Part shown: positions 21,508 to 32,458 of the stretch, piece after piece
Layout: each line of letters opens with the position of its first letter
Numbering within the stretch: position 1 is the stretch's first letter
Source of the DNA: Gammaproteobacteria bacterium
GTDB taxonomy: Bacteria; Pseudomonadota; Gammaproteobacteria; Steroidobacterales; Steroidobacteraceae
Length of the DNA: 64,000 nucleotides
Direction of reading: 5' to 3'
Assembly (NCBI GenBank): GCA_024642505.1
Contig: JAHEAZ010000156.1
Coordinates: 1-64,000 of the forward strand
The notes under the pieces: generated by a model
What the model was told of the DNA's origin: nothing
What the model saw: the letters and a program-made list of their open reading frames with translations, nothing else
Databases searched by the model: none
Translations under genes and position numbers: made by a program

Positions 21508-22863
21508 TCACTCTTCCGGACTGACGCGTAGGTTGAGTCCATCGACCCGGTCGATCCTGACGCGTTGACCAGCCGCAACGGGCCTTTCGCTCACCGCGGA
21601 CCACTCTTCTCCGAATATCCTGACCCGACCCTTGCCGGTGAAGGCGTCGGTCGCCTCGGCGACGGCGCCGACCAGCTGTTCCGCGCCCGTTGTGACGGGT
21701 TTTCGCCGTGCCTTTACGGCCAGCCACATGGTGCCGAACATTGCCATGCCGGCGACGGTCGCGATGCCGCCCACCAGCCCCATGCTGAGGCCAAAGCCCG
21801 GCGCGTCGGTGTCCATCAGGATGATCGAGCCAATCACGAAGGCAGCGAGTCCGCCAATGCCGAGCGCACCGAAGCTCGGCACGAAAACCTCGCCGATCAT
21901 CATGGCGATGCCAAGGCCAACCAGCGCCAGGCCTGCGTAATTGACCGAGAGCACCTGCAAGGCGTACAGGCCGAGCAGCAGGCAGATCGCCCCGATGACA
22001 CCCGGCAGGATTGCGCCCGGGTTGTAGCCCTCGAACATCAGGCCGTAGAGTCCGATGATCAACAGCCCGTAGGCGACCAGCGGGTTCGTAATAACCGATA
22101 GCAACTCGATGCGCCAGCCCGGCTCGAATTTCTCAATGACCATGCCGGCGGTATTCAGCGTGATCTCGGTGCCGCCAGCCTTGAGCGTGCGGCCGTCGAT
22201 CTGTCGCAACAGGTCGGGTACGTCCTCGGCGATGAGGTCGATCACGCCCCTTTGGAGAGCCTCTTGTGCCGAAAGGCTTTCGGCGCTGCGCACAGCCGCT
22301 TCCGCCCACTCGGCGTTGCGGCCGCGAAGCTCGGCGAGGCTCCTGATGTAGGCGACCGCGTCATTGATCGCCTTTCGCTCCATCGCGGTGCCCGGCTGTG
22401 GCGCCCTGGCAGCGTCGTCGCCGTCCTTCTCCTGTGGTGCGTCGGGTGACGGCGGCCCGCCGATCGAGACAGGTGTCGCGGCACCGAGGTTTGTGCCAGG
22501 CGTCATGGCGGCAACGTGACTTGCGTAGAGAATGTAGGTGCCTGCGCTGGCGGCACGCGCGCCGGACGGCGAGACATAGGTCACGACCGGGATCCGCGAA
22601 TTCAGGATCCCCTGGATGATGTCGCGCATCGCCGCATCGAGACCGCCGGGGGTGTCCAGCGCGAGCAGCACCAGCGCGGCTCCGCCGGCCTCGGCTTCCT
22701 CCAGTGCGGCAAGGAAGTGTTCCTTGGTGGCAGGACCAATGGCGTCCTGGATCTCAACCAGGACCGCTATGCCGGCCTTGGGCCCCCCGTCCTGGGAGAC
22801 TGCGGCAGTCCCCGTTATTGCGAGGCCCAGCGCCGCGCATGCGGTCATTAGCAAGGCTTTCAT
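21508..22863 (-). CDS. NfeD family ClpP-class membrane serine protease
   Basis: [68 protein letters not shown]-terminal NfeD domain; start at 22863. Confidence 0.92.
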   Translation of the reverse strand: MKALLMTACAALGLAITGTAAVSQDGGPKAGIAVLVEIQDAIGPATKEHFLAALEEAEAGGAALVLLALDTPGGLDAAMRDIIQGILNSRIPVVTYVSPSGARAASAGTYILYASHVAAMTPGTNLGAATPVSIGGPPSPDAPQEKDGDDAARAPQPGTAMERKAINDAVAYIRSLAELRGRNAEWAEAAVRSAESLSAQEALQRGVIDLIAEDVPDLLRQIDGRTLKAGGTEITLNTAGMVIEKFEPGWRIELLSVITNPLVAYGLLIIGLYGLMFEGYNPGAILPGVIGAICLLLGLYALQVLSVNYAGLALVGLGIAMMIGEVFVPSFGALGIGGLAAFVIGSIILMDTDAPGFGLSMGLVGGIATVAGMAMFGTMWLAVKARRKPVTTGAEQLVGAVAEATDAFTGKGRVRIFGEEWSAVSERPVAAGQRVRIDRVDGLNLRVSPEE

Positions 22864-22954
22864 CGCGGGCTCTCCATGCCGTGCGTTGATGATAACAGGA
22901 TGAACTGCTACAAGTACGGAACGCGCGCCCGGAGGCGCGCAAGAGGGGAAACCG

Positions 22955-23851
22955 ATGAACTGCAAAATACTTGCAGCCGCCGTACTGGCGGCGATCGTGG
23001 GCGCGCCCGCCACGGCGCAACCGCAGCCCGAGGTGAAGATTACGGCCGAGAAGCTGGCCGAGGGTATTTACGTGTTGTTCGGCAACGGGGGCAATATCGG
23101 TGTGTCCGTCGGTAGCGACGGCGTTTTTATCATCGATGACCAGTTCGCGCCCCTGACACCGGCAATCAATGCGGCGATTGCGGAACTCGACCCTGGCACG
23201 GTTCGATTCGTGCTCAACACGCATTGGCACTTCGACCATGTCGGTGGCAACGAAAACTTCGGCAAGACGGGCGCGGTAATCATTGCCCAGGACAATGTCC
23301 GCGCGCGCATGAGCGTTCCGCAGGTCATGGAATTCTTCAAGCAGGAAGTGCCGGCGTCGCCGCCCGCGGCGCTGCCAGTGGTCACTTTCAACGATTCCGT
23401 CAGCCTTCACCTGAACGGCGACGAGGTCCGGGCCGTGCACGTTGCCAATGCCCATACCGACGGCGACGCCATCATCCACTTCCGCAAGGCGAACGTGATT
23501 CACGCGGGGGATGCCTACTTCAACGGCATGTATCCGTTCATCGACGTCGAGTCGGGCGGTAGCATCAAGGGCACGCTGGCAGCCGTGGATGTGATGCTCT
23601 CGATGGCGGATGACCAGACGCGGATCATCCCGGGGCACGGGGCGGTGTCAGGGCGGGCCGGGCTCGAGGCTTTTCGCAAGATGCTGGTCGACACGTCCAC
23701 AAGGGTCCGCACGCTGCAAACTGCGGGCAAGTCGGTCGAGGAGATCGTGGCCATGGCTCCCAACGCCGACTATGACCGGATCTGGGCAGGCGCGTTCATA
23801 AACGGGGAAACTTACATCGGGATGCTGTACCAGTTGCTGGAACGCGAGTGA
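22955..23851 (+). CDS. Secreted MBL-fold metallo-hydrolase
   Basis: Signal peptide; NTHWHFDHVGGNENFG, NAHTDGDAIIHF, GHGAVSG. Confidence 0.92.
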   Translation: MNCKILAAAVLAAIVGAPATAQPQPEVKITAEKLAEGIYVLFGNGGNIGVSVGSDGVFIIDDQFAPLTPAINAAIAELDPGTVRFVLNTHWHFDHVGGNENFGKTGAVIIAQDNVRARMSVPQVMEFFKQEVPASPPAALPVVTFNDSVSLHLNGDEVRAVHVANAHTDGDAIIHFRKANVIHAGDAYFNGMYPFIDVESGGSIKGTLAAVDVMLSMADDQTRIIPGHGAVSGRAGLEAFRKMLVDTSTRVRTLQTAGKSVEEIVAMAPNADYDRIWAGAFINGETYIGMLYQLLERE

Positions 23852-23863
23852 GGGGCGATCGCT

Positions 23864-25390
23864 TTACGCGTTGAACTTGATCCCCTGCGCCAGCGGCAGT
23901 TCCGACGAATAGTTGATGGTGTTCGTCTGCCGGCGCATGTACGCCTTCCAGGCGTCGGAGCCCGATTCGCGGCCGCCGCCGGTGTCCTTCTCGCCGCCAA
24001 ACGCGCCGCCGATCTCGGCGCCCGAGGTACCGATGTTCACGTTGGCAATGCCGCAATCACTGCCGGACGCTGACAGGAACTGTTCCGCGTGCTGCAGCCG
24101 GTCGGTAAAGATTGCCGAGGACAGGCCGTAGGCGGTGTCATTATGCATGGCGATCGCCTCGTGCAGCGACCCGAACGGGATCATGTACAGGATCGGCGCG
24201 AAGGTTTCGTGCTGCACCACCGGCAGGTCATTGCTGGCCTCCACGATGGTCGGCTGCACATAGTAGCCGGGGCCCGGCAACACCTTGCCACCGCAGACGA
24301 TGCGCCCGCCTTGCTCTACCGCGGCCTTCAGGGTGGTCGTGTATCGCTCGACCGATGCGGCGTCGACCAGCGGACCCACCAGCGTGGACGGCTCCAGTGG
24401 GTCGCCGATTCGCAACTGAGCATAGGCCGCGGCGAGACGACGCTGCAGTTCATCGAAGCGGGATTCGTGCACCAGTAGGCGACGCGTGGTCGTACAGCGC
24501 TGGCCAGCCGTACCGACGGCACCGAAGACTACGGCCGGCACGACCAGATCGAGGTTGGCATGCAGGTCCACGATGATGGCATTGTTGCCGCCAAGTTCCA
24601 GCAGGCTCTTGCCAAGTCGCGCCGCCACGCGTCCGGCGACCTTGCGGCCGACGGGCGTCGAACCGGTAAAGCTGACCAGCGCCACGCGACGGTCGTCGAC
24701 AAAGTGGCCGGCGAGGTCGTTGTCGGCAGTGATGAAGAGCTGAAACACCGGCGGCAGTTCCATTTCAGTCAGCACACCGTTGCAGATGCGCTGCACCGCG
24801 ATGGCTGTGAGCGGTGCCTTGGGTGATGGTTTCCAGACGCAGGCGTCACCGCAGACGGCGGCCAGAAAGGCGTTCCATGCCCAGACCGCAACCGGGAAAT
24901 TGAAGGCCGAGATGATCCCGACCACACCGAGCGGGTGCCACTGCTCGTACATGCGATGCTCGGGCCGCTCGGAATGCATGGTCAGGCCGTAGAGCATGCG
25001 AGACTGCCCGACGGCGAAGTCGGCGATGTCGATCATCTCCTGTACCTCGCCGTCGCCTTCGGCCTTGATCTTGCCCATCTCCAGGGTAACCAGGCTGCCG
25101 AGCAGGTCCTTCCTGGCGCGCAGCGCGTCGCCGATCCTGCGGATCGCCTCGCCGCGCCGCGGTGCCGGCACGAGCCGCCATTCGCGGAAGGCCGCGACGG
25201 CTGTCGCCATGACCCGCTCGTAGTCGGCGGCGGTCGTCGCACGGACCCGCGCGATTATCTGACCGGTCGCGGGATTGACCGACTCGATCAGCGGCGCGCC
25301 GTCGGCCGCCAGCCAGCCACCATCGCCGCACCAGGTGCCTGGATTGGTCTCCTCGAGTCCGAGCCCGGTCAGGATTTCCTGGGCGTTCAT
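23864..25390 (-). CDS. Aldehyde dehydrogenase, ALDH7-like (alpha-aminoadipic semialdehyde / L-piperideine-6-carboxylate dehydrogenase)
   Basis: [51 protein letters not shown]. Confidence 0.85.
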   Translation of the reverse strand: MNAQEILTGLGLEETNPGTWCGDGGWLAADGAPLIESVNPATGQIIARVRATTAADYERVMATAVAAFREWRLVPAPRRGEAIRRIGDALRARKDLLGSLVTLEMGKIKAEGDGEVQEMIDIADFAVGQSRMLYGLTMHSERPEHRMYEQWHPLGVVGIISAFNFPVAVWAWNAFLAAVCGDACVWKPSPKAPLTAIAVQRICNGVLTEMELPPVFQLFITADNDLAGHFVDDRRVALVSFTGSTPVGRKVAGRVAARLGKSLLELGGNNAIIVDLHANLDLVVPAVVFGAVGTAGQRCTTTRRLLVHESRFDELQRRLAAAYAQLRIGDPLEPSTLVGPLVDAASVERYTTTLKAAVEQGGRIVCGGKVLPGPGYYVQPTIVEASNDLPVVQHETFAPILYMIPFGSLHEAIAMHNDTAYGLSSAIFTDRLQHAEQFLSASGSDCGIANVNIGTSGAEIGGAFGGEKDTGGGRESGSDAWKAYMRRQTNTINYSSELPLAQGIKFNA

Positions 25391-26559
25391 GTCGCGACTC
25401 CTTGCTGGGAACGCTGATGTCCAGCCTTGCCCTCGACAACGACCCGTCCGGACACCGACTTGTCGCCGCCGCGGGCATACCAGCTGCCGAAGCGGTTGGC
25501 GAGGATCTGCGGCAGGCGGAACTGCTCCTGCCTGACAAAGCCGTGGTAGGCGTCCGGATCGTTCATGACGAGGTCGAGCACCGCAGTCAGTCCCGCCGCG
25601 GTCGTCACCTGAATGGCGGACCACAGGCGTCCGGCGATTTCCTGTGGATAGACCTTGTTGACGTAGTTCTCTTCCCTGAGTTCGCCTTCCTGCCGGCCGG
25701 TCACGGCGACGTAGATGACCACGACATCCTGCAGCGTCTGCGGCACCGCGTTCTCCAGGATCCGCTTGAGCGTGTCGCGGTCCTGGTTGAGTTTCAGGTC
25801 GTTCATCAGCAGGCGTACCTGCTCGCAGTGACCGGGATAGCGCATGGTCTTGTAGTTCATCTGCTCGCAGCGGTCACCGTAGGTTTCGCCCAGCGAGCCC
25901 AGTCCACCGGAGGTGTTGAACGCCTCGTAGGAGGTACCGTCGATTTCGATTTCCTCCAGGCCTTCCAGTGGCGCGGCCTCGACCAGTCGACCTTCGGCGA
26001 TGGCCAGGCAGGGGTTGCCATACTCGTTGATCAGGCCTTCGGTGGACCAGGTCAGCGAATACTTGAGCACGTTGTTGGGATGCTGCGGCAGTGCGCCGAC
26101 ACGCAGCTTGACCGAGCGCAGGGAGTCGAAGTGGGTGATCAGTTCGTTTGCCGCAATTGAAACGAAGCCTGGCGCCAGGCCGCACTGCGGCACGAACGCT
26201 GTCGCAGCGCCTTCCGCGATGGCGCGGACCTTACGGGTGACCTCTACGTCCTCGGTCAGGTCGAAGTAGTGCGCGCCGGCATTGCGCGCCGCCAGGGCTA
26301 CTGTCGGATTGCAGTAGTAGGGTAGCGAGGAGACGACGGCGTCGGCCGGATGACGGGCGAGGTGCGATGCAAGGCTCGATGCTTCGGCAGCGTCCAGTTG
26401 GAAGGCCTCTACGGCTTCGAGTCCGTGCGCCTTGGCTACGGCGTCTGCCGTTGCCGCCTTGACGTCGGCCAGAGCGACGGAATAGTCACCGGATTCGGCC
26501 AGCAGGCCGGCTATGAGCGCGCCAATCTTGCCGGCGCCCAGAACGAGTACGCGATGCAT
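25387..26559 (-). CDS. Saccharopine dehydrogenase family protein
   Basis: [23 protein letters not shown]..., [47 protein letters not shown] overlap with the ALDH. Confidence 0.85.
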   Translation of the reverse strand: MHRVLVLGAGKIGALIAGLLAESGDYSVALADVKAATADAVAKAHGLEAVEAFQLDAAEASSLASHLARHPADAVVSSLPYYCNPTVALAARNAGAHYFDLTEDVEVTRKVRAIAEGAATAFVPQCGLAPGFVSIAANELITHFDSLRSVKLRVGALPQHPNNVLKYSLTWSTEGLINEYGNPCLAIAEGRLVEAAPLEGLEEIEIDGTSYEAFNTSGGLGSLGETYGDRCEQMNYKTMRYPGHCEQVRLLMNDLKLNQDRDTLKRILENAVPQTLQDVVVIYVAVTGRQEGELREENYVNKVYPQEIAGRLWSAIQVTTAAGLTAVLDLVMNDPDAYHGFVRQEQFRLPQILANRFGSWYARGGDKSVSGRVVVEGKAGHQRSQQGVAT

Positions 26560-26712
26560 GAAGCAACTCCTGGAAAGCATTTCGGGCCCGACGACGACGC
26601 CGTGGGCGCCGGGTCAAGGCCCGATCGAGTGGCTCGAATTGTGCCAACTTGTGGAGGTAGACACCAGCGTGGTCAGTAGCTATTTTTGCGGCGCAACGAA
26701 AGCGTGTGTACG

Positions 26713-28077
26713 ATGCTGAAACTTATGGACAAACCCGTTTCAAACGCTCCCTGGACGCCGGCCAGCTGGCAATCGCGGCCCGTCCGGCAGATGCCGGCAT
26801 ATGGAGATCCTGTCAGGCTCGAGCGCGCCGTGGCCGAGTTGTCGCGCCTGCCTCCCATCGTCGTGTCCTGGGAGGTGGAGCAGCTCAAGCAGCAACTGGG
26901 CGAGGCGCAGCGCGGCGAGCGCTTCCTGCTGCAAGGCGGCGATTGCGCCGAGAGCTTCGCGGAATGTGAGTCGGACCTGATTGCCAAGAAGCTGAAGATC
27001 CTGCTGCAGATGAGCCTGGTGCTGCTGCACGGCATGAAGAAACCAGTGATCCGTGTCGGGCGCTTTGCCGGACAGTATGCGAAGCCGCGCTCCGCGGACG
27101 GCGAGACCCGCGGCGATGTGACCTTGCCGAGCTATCGGGGCGACGTCGTCAACCGACCGGGTTTCACGGCGGCCGAACGCGAACCGGATCCCGAACTGAT
27201 GCTGCGAGGATACGAACGGGCCGCGCTGACGCTCAACTTTGTGCGCGCGCTGGTCGATGGTGGCTTCGCGGACCTGCATCATCCCGAGTACTGGGACCTT
27301 GATTTCGTCCAGCATTCGCCGCTGCGTGAGGCCTACCAGCAGATCGCCACGTCGATCGCCGATTCGCTCGATTTCTTCGAGGCGCTGTCGGGCGGACAGA
27401 TACACGAAGCGAGCCAGGTGCGTTTCTTCGCCAGTCACGAGGCACTGCTGCTGCCCTACGAGCAGGCGCAGACGCGATTCATCCCGAGGCAGAACCGCTG
27501 GTACAACCTGACCACGCACATGCCGTGGATCGGGCTGAGGACCGCACAGCCCGACGGCGGGCACGTCGAGTACTTCCGCGGCATTTCGAATCCGGTCGGT
27601 GTCAAGGTCGGGGCAGCCATGGACGCCGCCTGGCTGGCCGAGCTGGTGCGTATCCTGAATCCCGGAGACGAGCCTGGCCGCCTGACCTTCATTCATCGCT
27701 TCGGTGCGCAGCAAATCGAGGGCTGTCTGCCGGCGATGATCGAAGCGGTGCGGGCGACCGGCAAGAGTGTGCTTTGGGTCTGCGACCCGATGCACGGCAA
27801 CACCGAGACGACTGCCGGCGGGGTCAAGACCCGCCGCTTCGACAACATCCTGGGCGAAGTCCAGTCGGCATTCCGGATCCACGAGGCAATGGGCTCCGTG
27901 CTCGGCGGCGTGCACTTCGAGCTTACCGGTGAGGACGTGACGGAATGCACCGGCGGCGCGCGCGGGCTGGCCGACGTCGACCTGGGGCGTGCTTACCGCT
28001 CCACGGTTGATCCGCGGCTGAATTACGAGCAGGCGCTCGAACTCGCGATGATCATTGCTGGTCATCGCCCGCGGTGA
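26713..28077 (+). CDS. Class II 3-deoxy-7-phosphoheptulonate synthase
   Basis: LQGGDCAESFAECESDLIAKKLKILLQMSLVL, RVGRFAGQYAKPRS, CDPMHGNTE. Confidence 0.95.
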   Translation: MLKLMDKPVSNAPWTPASWQSRPVRQMPAYGDPVRLERAVAELSRLPPIVVSWEVEQLKQQLGEAQRGERFLLQGGDCAESFAECESDLIAKKLKILLQMSLVLLHGMKKPVIRVGRFAGQYAKPRSADGETRGDVTLPSYRGDVVNRPGFTAAEREPDPELMLRGYERAALTLNFVRALVDGGFADLHHPEYWDLDFVQHSPLREAYQQIATSIADSLDFFEALSGGQIHEASQVRFFASHEALLLPYEQAQTRFIPRQNRWYNLTTHMPWIGLRTAQPDGGHVEYFRGISNPVGVKVGAAMDAAWLAELVRILNPGDEPGRLTFIHRFGAQQIEGCLPAMIEAVRATGKSVLWVCDPMHGNTETTAGGVKTRRFDNILGEVQSAFRIHEAMGSVLGGVHFELTGEDVTECTGGARGLADVDLGRAYRSTVDPRLNYEQALELAMIIAGHRPR

Positions 28078-28729
28078 GGCCGGCGCCATGGGCGGACATC
28101 GGCGCCGCATCGACCTCGCGCCAGTCCCCGGGAGCGAGGCCATCGATGCTCCAGGGTCCGACCGAATAGCGGATCAGTCGCAATGTCGGAAAGCCAACCG
28201 CGGCGGTCATGCGTCGCACCTGGCGGTTGCGGCCCTCGCTGATGGTCAGTTCGATCCAGCTGGTTGGGATCAACTTGCGATAGCGAACTGGCGGGTCGCG
28301 CGGCCATAGCTCCGGCGGCTCTGCCATGCGCTTGGCGCGGGCCGGGCGGGTCGGGCCGTCCTTCAGGATCAAGCCGGCCCGCAGCCGCGCGAGGGCGGCT
28401 TCCGTTACGTCGCCCTCGACCTGCGCCCAGTAGGTCTTGCGCCAGTGATGCCGGGGATTCGCGATCTGCGACTGCAGTCGCCCGTCACTGGTCAGCACGA
28501 CCAGGCCCTCGGTGTCGGCGTCCAGGCGTCCTGCCGGGTAAACGTCACGCAGGGGCATAAGCGCTGCGAGGGTGGGCCGGCCCTGCGCGTCGGTGAACTT
28601 GGTCAGCATGCCGTGGGGCTTGTTGCAAATGACGGTGGTCACCGGGTTCCTTTGCCTGCTGTGGCGCGGCGTTAAACCAATGGTCGCAAAGCCTTGCGGT
28701 GGACTGCGATGCCTTTTATTCTGTTGCAT
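28052..28729 (-). CDS. 23S rRNA pseudouridine synthase, RluE-like
   Basis: VICNKPHGMLTKFTDAQGRPTLAALMPLRDVYPAGRLDADTEGLVVLTSDG, ISEGRNRQVRRMTAAVGFPTLRL; true start near 28729, not 31399 as in the ORF track. Confidence 0.88.
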   Translation of the reverse strand: MQQNKRHRSPPQGFATIGLTPRHSRQRNPVTTVICNKPHGMLTKFTDAQGRPTLAALMPLRDVYPAGRLDADTEGLVVLTSDGRLQSQIANPRHHWRKTYWAQVEGDVTEAALARLRAGLILKDGPTRPARAKRMAEPPELWPRDPPVRYRKLIPTSWIELTISEGRNRQVRRMTAAVGFPTLRLIRYSVGPWSIDGLAPGDWREVDAAPMSAHGAGLTAGDDQQ

Positions 28730-28811
28730 TGCAAAATGAGACTGGTGATAGGCAGCAGTCACGATGTGCATTGAGGGCCGCCAGGAATACAATGTTTCCA
28801 TCATAAATGTA

Positions 28812-28817
28812 TATAAT
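28812..28817 (+). promoter_or_regulatory. Putative -10 element (TATAAT) upstream of aceB
   Basis: TATAAT inside an AT-rich segment (28790-28838) ahead of the aceB ATG; no convincing -35 at 17-bp spacing. Confidence 0.45.
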
Positions 28818-28840
28818 TCAATAACTTTCGGTTTATAGCT

Positions 28841-30436
28841 ATGGCAAAACTTGATCTTCCGATTGGCTGCGAGCTGGCGGCTGCCATCGAACCTGACTGG
28901 TCCACGGTCCTGACGCGGCCGGCAATGGAATTTGTCAACGAACTGACGCGGACGTTTGGTCCGGAGGTGACCGCTCTGCTGGACCGGCGTCAGCAGCGGC
29001 AATCCGAAATCGATGCGGGCGCGCTGCCTGACTTCCTGCCAGAGACCCGTCAGGTCCGCGAATCCGACTGGAAGGTTGCCGCGATTCCCCGCGACCTGCT
29101 CGATCGTCGGGTCGAGATTACCGGGCCGACCGATCGCAAGATGGTGATCAACGCCCTCAACTCCGGTGCGAAGGTCTTCATGGCCGACTGCGAGGACTCG
29201 TTGTGCCCAAGCTGGCCCAATGTCATCCAGGGGCAGGTCAACCTGTTTGATGCGGTCCGTCGAACCATCGACTTCGAAAGTCCTGAGGGCAAACGCTACG
29301 AGCTCAACGAGCGGACTGCGGTATTGCTGGTTCGCCCACGCGGCTGGCACCTGTATGAAAAGCACTGGCTGCTCGACGGCCAGGCGGTTCCGGGCGCATT
29401 CGTAGACTTCGGACTCTATCTCTACCACAACGCCGCCGAGTTGAAGAAGCGTGGCACGGGGCCGTACTTCTACCTGCCAAAACTGGAAAGCCATCTCGAG
29501 GCGCGCCTCTGGAGCCGGGTGTTCAACTTCGCGGAGGACCAGCTCGGCATCGCGCGCGGCACCATCAGGGTCACCGTGCTGATCGAGACCATCCTGGCGG
29601 CGTTCGAGATGGACGAGATCCTGTGGGAACTGAGGGATTACATCGCTGGACTCAACTGCGGGCGCTGGGACTATATCTTCAGCTTCATAAAAAAGTTCAG
29701 TCGTCGCGCTGACTTCGTGCTGCCCGACCGGGCACAGGTCACGATGACCACGCACTTCCTGCGCTCCTATTCGTTGCTGGCGATCAAGACCTGCCATCGC
29801 CGCGCGGCGTTCGCAATGGGCGGCATGGCCGCGCAGATCCCGATCAAGGGGGATCCGGTCGCCAATGACGCGGCCATCGCCAAGGTGCGTGCCGACAAGG
29901 AGCGCGAGGCTGGCGACGGGCACGACGGCACCTGGGTCGCGCATCCGGGCCTGGTTCCGGTTGCGATGGAAGTGTTCGATCGGCTGATGCCGACACCGAA
30001 CAACCTGGCCAGGCTGCGCGAAGACGTCGTGGTGGCCGCGGCCGACCTGCTGGATTTGCCGGTTGGAGCAATCACGGAAGGCGGCCTGCGCAACAACGTC
30101 GACGTCAGTATTCGCTACATGGCCTCCTGGCTTGGTGGCAATGGCTGCGTTCCCATCCACAACCTGATGGAGGATGCCGCGACGGCCGAGATTTCCCGCG
30201 CACAGCTCTGGCAGTGGGTGCACCACGAGTCGCGCCTGGCCGACGGTCGGCCGGTCACGCTCGAGTTGCTGCGCCAGGTCATCCGCGAGGAGCTCGAGAA
30301 GATCCGGGCCGAGGTGGGCAGCAGCGAATTTGCCGCCGGCCACTACGAGCACGCCGCGAAACTGGTGGACGAGCTGACTGCCAAGCAAGGCTTCGACACC
30401 TTCCTGACCCTGACTGCGTATCGCGAAATCGCCTGA
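28841..30436 (+). CDS. aceB: Malate synthase A
   Basis: 531 aa; [47 protein letters not shown]. Confidence 0.96.
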   Translation: MAKLDLPIGCELAAAIEPDWSTVLTRPAMEFVNELTRTFGPEVTALLDRRQQRQSEIDAGALPDFLPETRQVRESDWKVAAIPRDLLDRRVEITGPTDRKMVINALNSGAKVFMADCEDSLCPSWPNVIQGQVNLFDAVRRTIDFESPEGKRYELNERTAVLLVRPRGWHLYEKHWLLDGQAVPGAFVDFGLYLYHNAAELKKRGTGPYFYLPKLESHLEARLWSRVFNFAEDQLGIARGTIRVTVLIETILAAFEMDEILWELRDYIAGLNCGRWDYIFSFIKKFSRRADFVLPDRAQVTMTTHFLRSYSLLAIKTCHRRAAFAMGGMAAQIPIKGDPVANDAAIAKVRADKEREAGDGHDGTWVAHPGLVPVAMEVFDRLMPTPNNLARLREDVVVAAADLLDLPVGAITEGGLRNNVDVSIRYMASWLGGNGCVPIHNLMEDAATAEISRAQLWQWVHHESRLADGRPVTLELLRQVIREELEKIRAEVGSSEFAAGHYEHAAKLVDELTAKQGFDTFLTLTAYREIA

Positions 30437-30484
30437 ATTGTTGATGCCTGCATTGCAGGTTAACGGAGCAGAGGAATCCCTGAC

Positions 30485-31792
30485 ATGACCGCCAAGACCG
30501 CCGAACAGCTGCGCCAGGACTGGACTACCAATCCGCGCTGGAAAGGAATCAAGCGCCCGTATTCGGGCGAGGACGTGGTGCGGCTGCGCGGCAGCCTTCA
30601 GATCGAGCACACGCTGGCGCATACCGGCGCCGACAAACTCTGGCGGCTGGTCACGACCGAGCCCTACGTCAACAGCCTCGGCGCGCTGACCGGCGGCCAG
30701 GCGATGCAGCAGGTCAAGGGCGGCCTCAAGGCGATTTACCTCTCCGGCTGGCAAGTGGCGGCAGACAACAACAGCTACATGTCCATGTATCCCGACCAGT
30801 CGCTGTATCCGGTCGACTCGGTGCCGACCGTGGTCGAACGCATCAACAACACCTTCATCCGTGCCGACGAAATCCAGTGCCAGCGCGGCATCAAGCCGGG
30901 CGACAAGGACTACGTCGACTACTTTGCGCCGATTGTCGCCGACGCGGAGGCAGGATTTGGCGGGGTGCTCAATGCCTTCGAACTGATGAAAGCGATGATC
31001 CGTGCGGGCGCCGGCGGCGTCCATTTCGAGGACCAGCTGGCATCGGTCAAGAAGTGCGGGCACATGGGCGGCAAGGTGCTGGTGCCAAGCCAGGAAGCGG
31101 TGCAGAAACTGATCGCGGCGCGCCTCGCGGCGGACGTCATGGGGGTGCCGAGCATCATCCTGGCGCGGACCGACGCAGAGGCGGCTGACCTGCTGACCAG
31201 CGACGTGGACGAGAACGACAAGCCGTTCCTGACCGGCGAGCGCACCTATGAGGGCTTCTTCAAGACGCGCAAGGGTCTCGACCAGGCGATCTCGCGCGGG
31301 CTGGCCTACGCGCCCTATGCAGACATGGTCTGGTGCGAGACCGGCACACCCGACCTGGCATTCGCGCGCAAGTTTGCCGAGGCGATTCGCGACAAGCACC
31401 CTGGAAAGCTGCTGGCGTACAATTGCTCGCCGTCATTCAACTGGAAGAAGAACCTCGATGACGCCACCATCGCGAAGTTCCAGCGCGAACTCGGGGCGAT
31501 GGGCTATAAGTTCCAGTTCATCACGCTCGCCGGCATTCACTCCATGTGGTTCAGTATGTTCGACCTGGCCCACGGCTACGTTCGCGAGGGCATGACCGCC
31601 TACGTGAACAAGGTACAGGAGCCGGAGTTCGCTGCGCGCGATCGCGGTTACAGCTTCGTGTCGCATCAGCAGGAGGTTGGCACCGGCTACTTCGATGACG
31701 TCACCAACGTCATCCAGGAAGGACATTCCTCGACGACCGCGATGCACGGCTCGACGGAAGAGGCGCAGTTCGACGACGACGGACATCACTGA
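30485..31792 (+). CDS. aceA: Isocitrate lyase
   Basis: 435 aa; [40 protein letters not shown]. Confidence 0.97.
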   Translation: MTAKTAEQLRQDWTTNPRWKGIKRPYSGEDVVRLRGSLQIEHTLAHTGADKLWRLVTTEPYVNSLGALTGGQAMQQVKGGLKAIYLSGWQVAADNNSYMSMYPDQSLYPVDSVPTVVERINNTFIRADEIQCQRGIKPGDKDYVDYFAPIVADAEAGFGGVLNAFELMKAMIRAGAGGVHFEDQLASVKKCGHMGGKVLVPSQEAVQKLIAARLAADVMGVPSIILARTDAEAADLLTSDVDENDKPFLTGERTYEGFFKTRKGLDQAISRGLAYAPYADMVWCETGTPDLAFARKFAEAIRDKHPGKLLAYNCSPSFNWKKNLDDATIAKFQRELGAMGYKFQFITLAGIHSMWFSMFDLAHGYVREGMTAYVNKVQEPEFAARDRGYSFVSHQQEVGTGYFDDVTNVIQEGHSSTTAMHGSTEEAQFDDDGHH

Positions 31793-31795
31793 ATC

Positions 31796-32440
31796 GTGCC
31801 GACGCGCGGCCGCGCATTCGATCCGGGGTGCGCGCGGTGTCCGCGCCTGAGCGCGTTTCTCGCCGGCGTCCGGACCAAGAACCCCGCCTACCATGCGCGG
31901 CCAGTGCCATCTTTCGGTGAGCCCGGGGCGCGCCTGCTGGTGATCGGGCTGGCACCCGGCATGCACGGCGCCAACCGGACCGGCAGGCCTTTCACCGGTG
32001 ACCATGCAGGAATCCTGCTTTATCGCACTCTCTACGACCTGGGTCTTTCCAGCGCGCCCGAGTCTACTGCCGATGGCGACGGACTGCGGCTGGTTGACTG
32101 CCGGATCACCAACGCAGTGCGCTGCCTGCCGCCAGCCAACAAGCCTACGCCGGCCGAGGTGCGCGAATGCAGCGGCTACCTCGCCTGGGAACTTGATCGG
32201 GTTCCCAAGGGCGGCGCCGTGCTGGCCCTCGGCACGGTCGCCCACGGTGCGGTGTTGCGTGCCTGGAGTTTACCGGCGGCCTCGGCCCGCTTTGCGCACG
32301 CCGCGACGCACCTGCTGCCCGGCGGGAGGCTGCTGGTGGATTCGTATCATTGCAGCCGCTACAACACCCAGACGCGCCGGCTCACCCCGGCAATGTTTGC
32401 CCAGGCCGTGTCGCTGGCCCGAGAATGGAGCCATCGCTAA
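31796..32440 (+). CDS. Uracil-DNA glycosylase family protein (UdgB/type 5-like)
   Basis: GTG start; ARLLVIGLAPGMHGANRTGRPFTGDHAGILLYRTLYDLG; DSYHCSRYNTQTRRLT. Confidence 0.85.
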   Translation: MPTRGRAFDPGCARCPRLSAFLAGVRTKNPAYHARPVPSFGEPGARLLVIGLAPGMHGANRTGRPFTGDHAGILLYRTLYDLGLSSAPESTADGDGLRLVDCRITNAVRCLPPANKPTPAEVRECSGYLAWELDRVPKGGAVLALGTVAHGAVLRAWSLPAASARFAHAATHLLPGGRLLVDSYHCSRYNTQTRRLTPAMFAQAVSLAREWSHR

Positions 32441-32458
32441 CCGGATCCCGGGACCTCG

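Noticed and set aside
26740-28143. 467-aa minus ORF opposite the DAHP synthase
   Set aside because: Shadow ORF; the plus frame is an unambiguous class II DAHP synthase.
28052-31399. 1115-aa minus-strand ORF antisense to aceB and aceA
   Set aside because: Only the distal ~226 codons (28052-28729) match a pseudouridine synthase; the rest is a GC-rich shadow frame opposite two certain genes.
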